A model generated the notes under the pieces. The model saw only the letters and a program-made list of their open reading frames with translations. It searched no databases and was not told where the DNA came from. The translations under genes were made by a program, and so were the position numbers. Below, one piece after another: positions 46,801-58,800 of a stretch of 64,000 bases of DNA (positions are counted from its first letter, which is position 1; each line of letters starts with the position of its first letter). Source of the DNA: Nematopogon swammerdamellus (Eukaryota > Arthropoda > Insecta > Lepidoptera > Adelidae); the NCBI GenBank assembly GCA_946902875.1, contig OX336343.1, positions 4,577,754 to 4,641,753 of the forward strand, given 5' to 3'.

Positions 46801-49800
46801 TGGAGGACACAACTGTGGTGGCTGGATATCGAAGGGGTTTCGCACGAAGGTCCCAAGACCAAGAAGGACTAGTTTGCAGGCTTAGAAGCCAACCCCTACA
46901 AACATCAAAATTAATGTGAGCATCATGGAACAAAATAAAAAAAACAGTGCAAGGGGCGGCGGGTTCTCTTGCGAGAGGTCCGAGGTTCGAATCCAACCGG
47001 CGTATACCAATGAGTTTATTCTGATTTGAAAAAAATTACGTGCATACCTTCACCCAATGCTCCATGGTTCTGATTCCATGTAAAAATGTATTTCCACCGG
47101 GTTGACTGGAGGAAATTGCCTAAGGCAATAAGCCCGCCCTTGTCAGACATTAAGTGGCATAAAGTGTATTATTATATATTATAAGTAGTGCAATGACTTA
47201 TAGGATGAATGTCACTCACTCGCAGGCTCGGGAACCACCCAAAACTCTTAATTCACAATCAAGAGTTTGTTTAATTCTAAATTTACTTTTTTATGGAAAC
47301 TGTCACGCTTGGCTACATCCGGGTGAACTTGGTGCCACGTGTGCTTCCCTTCGGTGGTGCCGGCTACAATGAACTGGAAGGAAAACACAAACTATTTACA
47401 TAGCCGTTTCGACTGACCTTTCATTCAGTGCGGTCGTACCAACCCGGGCGGGTTAAACCCTACCACCTAGTAATATAAGAAGGGAGTCATATCCCTTAGT
47501 CGCTTTTTTACGACATGCACGGGGAGAGATGCAGTGGGGCTATTCTTTTAAAGTACCGGCCCCACACGGTACTTTGCTACATGTAAAATCATCGATATAA
47601 CTACCTTAGGTACTAATAAAGAAAGAAATGTAGGTCGCAATGATATCACAATCAACAGTTCAACTCGTAAGATCGCACAGAACGTAAGCGATTCGCCGAC
47701 GACATAGTGCACGGGCCGTCCTCCTTCTACGACGACTAATTAGAATGCCTACTGACACTGTTGGCTACATCACCTACAACATTCATGATGTCAGCCCATA
47801 ACACCGGGTGAACTAGGTGCCATGTCAGCGCTTCCCTTCGGTCGTGCCGGCTATACTGAACTGGACGGAAAAGATGAACTATTTACATAGCCGACGTTTT
47901 GACCGACGTTTCATTCAGTGCGGTGGCATCAACCCGGGCGTGATAAACCCTACCACCTATTATGGTAAGAAGGAAAGGGACCTACAGTTTTACGTGGAAT
48001 CCGAACGATGGTCAGCCTCCAACGGTCGAGCGGTCACCCACAATGTGAATCAGGTCAAGTGGGCATATCTTCACCTTTTTTTTTAGAAGTATAAATAGAG
48101 CCTTATCCTCATATTGACACATTCTAATGCCAAATGTCGGCTGTGCCAGTATTCACAATGTGGATATTAATGTTTCTGCGACCGTGCCTATCCACAGTGT
48201 GGAAATCGACGCTTGAGCGGTAAAAAGTGTCAGTTATTGTTTTGTACCAAACTATGGGGCGCTCTAAGCGTCTAGAAGTGGCATTGTGCCCGTCTGCAAG
48301 CGGCATTGTTCTGCCTCCGGGCAACACCGCTCGTGTGTGATTGGTCCAAGCGAAGTGCTACGTCACCGCCGCAACCATTTTTATCTGTCCGTTAACCTGT
48401 TGCCTGCCGTCCCGAATACACGCTCTCCGTACACGTGCTCGTTTTACTCCGTTCTCATCAACCTACAGTCCACTATTCCATCCCCGACGAAGCCCGCCGA
48501 CAGTTATGTTCTGACAGGTATGTTCTTAAAGTGAATGTAATGTAATGGCGACGTGTCGACAGGATCTGGGACTGGGGTACGGGCGCGAAGCTGTGCGCGA
48601 GCGTGTGGAAGGGCGCCCCGGGGCCGGGCGGCTCCGCGCGCGTCTCCAGCATGGACTATATCAACGCGCACGACCAGTCGCTCCTGGCCATTGCCACAGC
48701 CACCGGCGATGTTGCCATATACAAGTCAGTCACTTTTACATTTATTTATTTATTTTAGACAGGCAGCCTAGGCTGGTACGTCTAAATCCAGTTAAAATTT
48801 GTTGTTTTTCGTCATTATCTTAGATTTTTTTTAAATATTTTTTATTATCGTTCTTAAGCACTCTTTTTAATGAGATTATGTTTTATTTGTTAGATATTTA
48901 TCTAGTCTATTTTTGAATTGGTTGGTACTAAGTGCGCTTATTACTTCCTCTGGAAGTTGGTTCCAGTCGTCCACCACTCTGTTTGTTATGAAATGTTTGC
49001 GAGTATTCCTGTTAAAGATTGTTCGACTTAGTTTCATGCTGTGGCCTCGAAGATGAACGTTTTGGTTCAATGTGAACATTTGGATCAGCTCAGGGCAATC
49101 GTATTTAAACGTCAGAATTTTGTACATACGTAATTTTTTTTTATGGGAAGCACGATGGCCAGACTAACGCACAGGTGTATTCCGACGGCGCCCATGGGCG
49201 TGCGGATATTTACGGGGGCTGCGAATACCGTGTCGGCCAGCTAGGTGCACCTTCACATTATGTTTGAAGGACCCCAGCGTCACTCCGGTGCCGCTGGGCC
49301 GCGCTAGACGCACTTACCCAGACCAGATCGGGCATGTGCTCAAAAAGGATCAAGTGCGTAGTACCCGTAACCGACGAGCATGCATGAAGAACATTATGAG
49401 AGTGGAAGAGGCGGCAGAGGTCTGTCAGGATCGTGGCACGTGGAGATCCGTTGTCTCTGCCTACCCCACCGGGAAACAGGCGTGACGCTTTGTATGTATG
49501 TATATGTCAGATGGAACGATGTTATTAAGTAAGTTGTTGGTTGCAATCAGTGGTTCCTTACCGCTGAAGGTCGGGATGACTGCAGAAAATTGGAGAAGCG
49601 TGTGTCCAGCAGTGCACACGTAAACTCTGACTGACTTGGACTGTTTCTCAATGGATTAGACAGATACAACTGATCCTACGCGTGCCACGATCCTTTGTCA
49701 GCCTCGGTAGCTCAGTGGTGCGGTCGGTCGACTGTCGGCCGTAATGGTGAGCACACCTGGGCGCGGTCAGTACTTGGATCGATGACCGCTCGACCGTTGG

Positions 49801-52800
49801 AGGCTGACCGTGGTTCAGACGCCACGTAAAACTGTAGGTCCCTTCCCTTCTTACCTTACTAGGTGGTGGGGTTTAACCCGTCCGGGTTGGCAAAACCGCA
49901 CTGAATGAAACGTCGGTCGAAACGGCTATGTAAATAGTTCGTGTTTTCCACCCAGTTCAGTGTAGCCGAAATGAAATGAAGGTAAGCACTGACACTGCAC
50001 TTACTTCACCCGGTGTTATGGGTTGACATCACGGATGTTGTAGGTGATGTAGGCATCCGTGTCAGTTGCCATAAAAAAAAAGTTATATTATACAGGGTGT
50101 TTCAGGATAGGCTTAAGAAACCTCAGGAATAGAAAGTACTCATTATTAGGAGAAAAAATCCTTATCACTCAAATCGAAATTTCATACAAAAATTGGAAAT
50201 TGTAATGAAAACTTGACGGACAGTAAGTATGGGGAGATTAGTGGTTGTTCAATTCAAATGTTATTTTTATTTAATAATGGCGGACGTTGACCGTCCACAA
50301 AATCTCGATGAATCAATATTCACCAAAAAGTACTATAAAATGACCGAATCTGGGAAAAAAATTTCAGAGATTTCCGTCTTCAAATATTTATTTATTTATT
50401 TTTTAATAAACAAGCAGCTCTAGCTGATGTGTACATATCAGTTTTTTTTTTATAATGAATGTATATGTTTTTTTGTTTGTTTTTTTTTAGTTTTCTTACT
50501 TGGGCACTGTTGCTATTTGTTTGTTAATATGAACATCCTATCCTACAGGATGTTTCCTGTATATGTGAGAGATGCCAGACAGACTCTGTGCATTGTTACG
50601 CGTTAGTGCATAATGTGTGTGTTGAGCAGACCGACGGGCAACGGGCGCAACAAGGAGCCGCAGCTGGTGACCGCGTGGAGCGGCCTCGACGTGCGGCCGC
50701 CGGCCGGGGAGCGCGCCAGCGAGTGGCGCCCGCAGCCCGCACCGCCTCTATACAGTCAGTACCTACTGCAGCCATAGTGTGCTTGTTTATTTATTTATTT
50801 ATTTTAGACGGGCAGCCTAGGCTGATACGTCTAAATCCAGTTAAAATTTGTTGTTTTTCGTCATTATCTTATTTATGTGCTTGTTTTATTTTCATTAGCT
50901 GACTGGGTTGATACCACCGTACTGGACGAAAGGTGGCCGCGTAGCACAGCAGCCGCGGCTGTGCTCTCCTCTAGTCCAGTATAGCCAGCGATCCAAAGAG
51001 TTGACTCCGATATGGCTCCTTCTCAGAGGTGATATTGACTGGTCGTCAATATCACCTTTCTTTTAAAAATATTTGAACTTTATATTAGCACAACATTGAC
51101 GGTTACCAGCTTGATGAGTTGATCAACTGGTGAAAGTTTTTATTTTTCTCTGTGCTCCATCTCTGTGCTCCAATAATAATTGTTCAATGTTCGTGGTTTT
51201 GAAATTACTCTTGTTTGAACTGCTCGCTATATAAAGGTTATAATAATTCTTACCTCCCCCTGACATCAATAAAATCTATTTGCACTTATAACAAATGAAA
51301 TTATCGACAAAACAATGTACAACAAGTGAAGATTCACTTATTTAGAAGCACAGGCGGATTTTTTGAACTCCAGGAAAAACAAAATATCCCCGACATTTTT
51401 TTCCGAATTTTTCTAAAAATTTTCGAAAGCCAAATTACTCTATGCGAATCATTGATGGCGTGTAGAGAACAATTTAACTATTCAAATAATGCATTCTAAA
51501 TAACGTTAGACTGGAAACCATTTACCATCCTGCCAGAAATTATGTAGGTAGAGAGTGTTTCAACTAAAAGTTCCCTTCGCCGTTATCTTGGCTCCACTGT
51601 CTATCTGTCAAAACAGCGTTGAGGGTTGCTATGTGTACAGATTTACCCGTAATTATCGGTATTTACCGTATTATACGGAAGATACCGATTACATTATTAG
51701 GTAATATAATCTTCACAATCTGGCAACACAAATTTAAGCACTGACAGTGACACTGATAGTGGAGCCAACATAACGGCGAAGACAACTTTTAGTTGAAATA
51801 TACATACATATCACACACGCTGAATCCCGACAATCGGGGTAAGCAGAGTAATCGGTGTTGTGCTGCAAGTACTCTAGTAAATTACAGCACAACACCGACC
51901 ACCACGTTTGGCAAAGTATTCGAACAAGATTAAATCGATCAAGCAGCAAGTAAGGCACGAAGGCCCACCTGCTGCATGACTCGGTGGAAGTACCGTGCCA
52001 AGGTGAGAGGTGGCGAGCCTGTCGCCCATTAGCACGATATCTTGTCCTTATCCCTTAGTCGCCTTTTACGACATGCACGGGGAGAGATGCAGTGGGCTAT
52101 TCTTTTTAAGTACCGGCACCACACGGTACTAGTTGAAACACTCTCTATAAATTGACCTGGAAATATTTTTAAAATGTGGTCTATAGGAAAGGTTTATATC
52201 ACCACAGCCCGCCATTCCCACTTGTTTTTCATCATTCATTCTCAATCTCACCTGTGTGGTGGGACAGAAAGGGTTAAATTAATCGTAATTATAGAAGATT
52301 ATATCCAATAGCTACAAAGGGAGTTTTATTTTAATTACTTATATGTGTATATATTTCTTCACATTATAAATTCAGCTAATTTATTTGTAATTTGTTTAAT
52401 TTATTTGTATTGACGATTAACGCAAGTAGTGAAAGAGTTGTCTGGTCGCGCAGTGGGCGGAGCGGCGGGCGGTGTGAGCTTGGCGGCGGGCGGCGTGGTG
52501 GCGGGCGCGGCGGCGGCGCCGGCGCTGCCGCCCGGCACGCTGCTCGCGTGGGGCGCGCTCGACTGCACCCTCGCGGTGGCCGGCGACTCGCGGCACCTGC
52601 GCCTGTGGGACGCGCGCACCGAGCTCAAGAAACTGGACATCAGCACCGGTATTGTGCACATTTGCACATATTTTTTGTAATTTTTTACTTACAGTAAGAA
52701 TTTGTTTATTTATTTATTTTAGACGGGCAGCCTAGGCTGATACGTCTAAATCCAGTTAAAATTTGTTGTTTTTCGTCATTATCTTAGATTTTTCTATTAT

Positions 52801-55800
52801 TTTTTTTTATTATTGTTCTTGAGCACTCTTTTTGGGATTATGTTTTATTTGTTAGATATTTATCTAGTCTATTTTTGAATTGGTTGGTACTAAGTGCGCT
52901 TATTACTTCCTTTGGAAGTTGGTTCCAGTCGTCCACCACTCTGTTTGTTATGAAACGTTTGCGAGTATTGCTGTTAAAAAATTTTCGACTTAATTTCATG
53001 CTGTGGCATGTAAGAGTGTAATTATTTAGTTTTTATTATTTATTAATTTTATTTTATTTAATTAGTTTTACTGACTGTGTCAAGTTGTATTTTGTTTGTA
53101 CTCTATCCGTAAATTTGATTTTACGGATCTGTCTTCATCGCCAATAATACCCTTGCTTCCACTGGCGGCCGGTCCTAAAGTGCGCCCGTGCGCCGCACTA
53201 CCATACCATGAGAAGTCTTCACTTCACTCAAAATAAATAATATTTTACAATACAACATACCTACATTAAAACCATAAAGATCGTACTCCAAATAAATACG
53301 AATGTGAATTCGACCTTATTTTATAGATCACAAGGCACGTTTTTTCGAGTAAACCCGCACCCCGTGCGGAATCGAAAACCGCACGCGGGTCTCCCATCTG
53401 AATGTATGGGGATCGGCAAAACACCGCTGGCGCGTGAGACAAAAGATACTTCATAGAAACAGTATGGGCCGAAATGGAGTTCTGCGTGCGGCGCACGAGC
53501 GCCAAACAAGGACGCTATATCGTGAATAGCCGAGCGTGCGACACGTCGCGAGCGATTCCTTTTGCACGAGTCCGTCTACCTAGAGTCAGCGCGCTGTCAT
53601 GTGATGTCACATACCCGTTAGCGCGCGAATATTTAAAATGGGATATGGTTAGGTTTTATGCTTTCTGTCACGTGATAATTACTGTGAATTAAGTGGTGCC
53701 TATATTTGCCTAAGAGTTGGTTAAAGGTAAGACTTTACAATCAGTTGATCCCGGGTTCAATTGCTACTTTGAAATGTTTTTTTTATACATTTGTTAAGTA
53801 TTTTTGGGACATTGCTGATGTTTTCTTTTTGAAAGCTGCAGCAGTGTTGTGGTCTATGGGTGTGTTCATAAATAAATAAGTAAAAAAACTTTTTTGGATT
53901 TATTTTCTTGTTTTTTGCAACTCATTGAGTGTCTTGAGAATACTCATACTAGGTACGTACATAATACAACGCAGGCATTTAAAAAAATCGGGGAATGTGT
54001 TGGGAAATTTGTATTTAAGTAGGTAGGTACTTAGCGCACTACCGGTCACTGAAGTCACCAGCCGCCACTGCTTGCTTCTATTCCTTTTCGCTGACTTCTC
54101 AACACCCAAATGTTGACTGGAAGGAATCACTAATAGTGATGAGTCCGCCTTTGCTCGCTATTGTTATTTTTTATTTTATTTCTTCCTCTTTGTATTCTTG
54201 TATATTTCTAATGTTTTTATGTGTTTGTTATGGTGTGTAGCAGAATTTATATTTCTATTCGATTGATCAGCGATACCATCTTTGCAGATTATTTTTAACT
54301 CACTGATCTGTGAAGAATCGTTCTATAGGATTGCTTCTCTGAACTGAGACATAAGCAGTCCATTGTGCATTACATGAAATAGGGTATAGTTATGCAGATG
54401 TATGAAATTAAATTATCTTTTTTTATTCTTCTTCACATTCTCAATACGAGATTATACATTTTCCAGAGATTATACATTTCCCAGAGATAATCTTAAGATT
54501 AGCGGAGTCAAGAGGATAATCCTCCTTCCTGCATTTGGGCCTAAGATCTAGAAAAATAATTTCGCCTTACCTGATGATCTATTGAACATAACAGACCGGC
54601 TGTACATCTAAAACCATATAGAATAGAATATAATAGTATTTTATTCAATTGTACACATACATTATATTACATTAACATAAATGGAGCTAAATAGTACCAA
54701 AGAAAGGGTGTAGGCGCAGCATATGGCCACTCGAGTTTCTCAAGGGCCGCTGTTTTTAAGCCTAGCCTAGCCTAGCAGAGCAATGCTCGGCATTTCTTTG
54801 ACCGATAAAATCCGTAACGACGTGATACGTCAAAGAACTAAGGTAGTCGACATTGCTAAGAAAATAAGCAAGCTGAAGTGGCAGTGGGCTGGGCACATCT
54901 GTCGTAGACCCGACAACCGATGGGGTAGACGGGTGCTCGAATGGAGGCCACGTACAAGCAAACGTAGCGTGGGACGCCCCCCGGCTAGGTGGACAGATGA
55001 CCTAAAAAAGCCTACATTTATAATAGAATTAAATTAAATCTAAAGAACTTTATACAAAATTAACAACACTACCTACACATTTGCACAATTTTTACAAGTT
55101 TACACAAGATTAATTAACACAGAAGTCTTAAACTTAGATAAAAACAAACTAAGTATAGTTACCTATCAAATATAAAACCCAAAAATTGTGCCAAGCATCG
55201 CGACGGCGAGGGCACCACCGAACCGAACTCTTACATTTAATGAAATGTTGCTCTCGCATGATGCAGACACAAAGGCGGCGGTGACGTCGCTGGCGCGCGT
55301 CGGCGCCTCGCAGCTGGTGGTGGGGTTCAGCGACGGCGCGTGTCGCGTGTGGGACACGCGCGCGCCCAAGCGGCCCGCCTACTCGCACCACGACCACCAG
55401 GCGCCGCTGCTGTGCGCGCGAGTTCACACACACCTCTACACGCTCGTCACCGGCTGGTGAGATACAAGACTCATGTTGATGATACCGCGAACACACTGAG
55501 CGAGCATGTGAATCCTTACGCCGTAGACCCGCTGTGCACATTATTTTTTTTATTGTAAGCGCGACATGTGGCGCCCAGCCACCCATATTAAGGTGCCCTA
55601 ACGACGCCTGTGGACATTCGGCCGCACGTGGGGGTTGTGAATGCGATGCCGACCTGACAGGGTGCCTATTCATGCCCCTCTTTGAGGACCCGAGACTGTG
55701 CTTGGGGGGAAATATATTGTATTGTATTGTTTATTGATCATTCATACGGCAGTTAGACTGCGCTCGAACTTGTCACAATTTGTTCTATCCGGTTCGATTA

Positions 55801-58800
55801 CACCCACGAAGAAGAACCGACAAGAAACTTCGCAGGGTATTTTTTAAACATATTTTTACAAGTATTTAGTGACTAGCCACATAATAACACCGCCCATAGT
55901 CTATCTAAAACAGCTTGAAAGCAAGATTAACAATTTTGCTGAGAGTTCTGACTATGAAGACTTATTACCAGTGAATCAGGTGTAAAGAGCCTTTGTCAAA
56001 CTTTGATACGTAATTTGTATCAACATAATTATGTTAGTATATTAAACTACAATGTAGTATAATTTTATTGTCAAAAATAAAAAATAAAAATATATGAATA
56101 TTTAAGATACCTACTTGAAGTATGAAGTTGTCAATGGGTTAATAAAATTGAGGTACTAAGGTACCTAGTCAAGAGTTAACTAATTATGCAGTCAGGTAAG
56201 TAGCATATATATATATGGGTAGGAAGTGCGTTCTAGAGTTCTCCTTGCGTAACGTTCTCCGACGTGACAAGAGTCGTGAGCGGTTAAATGTAGAGATTGA
56301 TGGTTGTGTGTGTTGGGTGCGTGCAGCACGAGCGGCGAGGTGCGGCTGTACGACACGCGCAAGCCGGGCGCGGTGGAGACCGTGCAGACCGCCGGACCCA
56401 TGAGCGCCATGTCCGTCCATCCCATGCACAACATACTCGCCTGGTCAGTACTACTTGCTGTATTACATTACATAGACATTCACATTACAGTACCTTTAGT
56501 CGGTTTTTTTTGGAAGACGGAGGAAAGTGACGTTTAGAGTCCTCGCCAGTTTCTGGCAAATTTTAAATAGGCATGTAGTTGCTATCGATACTTTTATCGA
56601 TTTATTAACTAACTAGCTGTTGCCCGCGGCTTCGCTCGCGTGAAATTCGTATTCCAAAGAAGAATGTAAGTAACTAAGGGCGAGGCCGAAGGCCAAGCTG
56701 CGTTCAGGTAATCGATAAACCTCCTCAAGGAAAGTAACTAACTAAGGGCGAGGCCGAAGGCCGAGCTGCGTTCAGGAAGACGATAAACCTTCCGGAAGAA
56801 AGGAAGGAACTAAGTGCGAGGCCGAAGGCCGAGCTGCGTTCAGGGAAACCAAAAACCCTCTTCCGCCTTCGGCCCTCGCCCTTAAAGACTTCCTTTCTTC
56901 TATAGAATATAATAACGTTTACTCAATCTATTTATTTCATAAAAATAAAAAAGTAATATTAATAACTAAAGGATTAAAACCTAGCTAGCAAACATTAAAA
57001 TAACTATCAAAACGGGCATTTTCAAATGTTCTTAGAGCACTTGCGGCATTACACCGCTGGATGGCAAGGCTTACCCTTTGAATGAAGTACATAAGCCCTT
57101 GATGGCGGGACACCGGTTGCGTCAACCAGCAGAGGCCCAAGCCTCTTTTGGCTTCACTGCTCCACGGACCGAGGGTTTCAACCGCAAACGCAACAAATTC
57201 GAAATATTGAATTATATTTCTATATTTGATGCGTTTGAGGCTCTCCGCCCCAGCCTCGGCCGCGCCAGCCTCTCTTGAAGATGTCCTAACGTGACTTGGA
57301 GCCAATGTGAGAACACAAGTGGCGTCCCACATCAAAGAACTACCCTTATTCCATGGCACTAAGGTGATAGCATCGGGCCTCTTGCCATCCAGCCGGGAAT
57401 AACCGCGAGGTTCTAGGATGCACGGTATATTTGCCGTCAGAAGCGTGGACTTTATAATAAAATTTAAATTAAATTAACTCAATCTTAATGTTAATTAACT
57501 TTATTCGAGATGGTTTAGCTTCTTCCTGAACGCAGCTCGGCCTTCGGCCTCGCCCTTAGTTACTTGCTTTCTTCGAGATGGTTTATCATTTGTCAGAACG
57601 TAGCTCGGCCTTCGGCCTCGCCTTAGTTACTTACTTTCTTCAAAAATGTTTACCTTCTTCCTCAACGCAGCTCGGCCTACGGCCTCGCCCTTAGTTACTT
57701 GCTTTCTTCAAGATGTTTTATGGTCTTCCCGAATAGAGCACGGCCTTCGGCCTCGCCTTAGTTACTTACTTTCTTCAAGATGGTTTAGCTTCTTTCTGAA
57801 CGCAGCTCGGCCTTCGGCTTCGCCCTTAGTTGCTTGCTTTCTTCGAGATGGTTTTTCAATTATTCGAACGTAGCTCAGCCTTCGGCGTCGCCTTAGTTAC
57901 TTACTTTCTTCAAGATAGTTTAGCTTCTTCCTGAACGCAGCTCGGCCTGCGGCCTCGCCCATAGTTACTTACTTTCTTCGAGAAGGTTTATGGTCTTCCA
58001 GAATAGAGCTCGGCCTTCGACCTCGCCCTTAGTTACTTACTTTCTTCAAGAATGCTTTTCTTCTTCCTGAACTCAGCTCCGCCTTCCGCCTCGCCCTTAG
58101 TTACTATCATCGAGAAAGAATATCGTTTACGTGAGCGCAGATCCGCCTTCGGGCCCCCCTTCAGTTACTTACTTTCTTTTTTTGAAATACGAATTTCACG
58201 CGAGCGAAGCCGCGGGCAACAGATATATAAATTTTTATTGCACCAATGACAGCGACATAACTTCGACTTTCAATAATTTGTTTTATTTATCAAACAATTT
58301 GTCACCGGCCAGCTCACGTCGAGATGACAGTTCTCCGTTGTCAACATGAAAATTAAAATTGTTTTTTACCATTACTTCGGATTGCGTGATTTTTATTATA
58401 TTTTTTTATTATTATGTTAATCCGGGATATACACTGTCACTATAAAAAGTTTCGTCAAATTCCGTTCAGTGGTTTTTGCGAGATGCGCGTACAAATAGAC
58501 ATTTTTGCATTTACGATTTTACTGTATGTATAGAAAGAATAGATATGTTATAGACTATTGTGTTCAAGTTATAAAAAAGAAGAACTTGTCATTTTCGTTG
58601 TATCTACTTATTTTTAAATTTCGAATGAATATTTTATTCAAATTGTATTTGCTGCCAGTTCTCAAGATATAATTATGTACTTTGGACTACGTGATTTTAA
58701 ACGCGCAATAATGTTTGTAATTGTTTAATTTTTTTTTATTTTTGTTAATTTTTTTTACGTATTATGTTAACCCGGCATATAAACTGCCACCATACAAAGT

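Noticed and set aside
53266..54130. Small ORFs in intron 24
   Set aside because: Under 80 codons, no domains and no splice context; probably chance.
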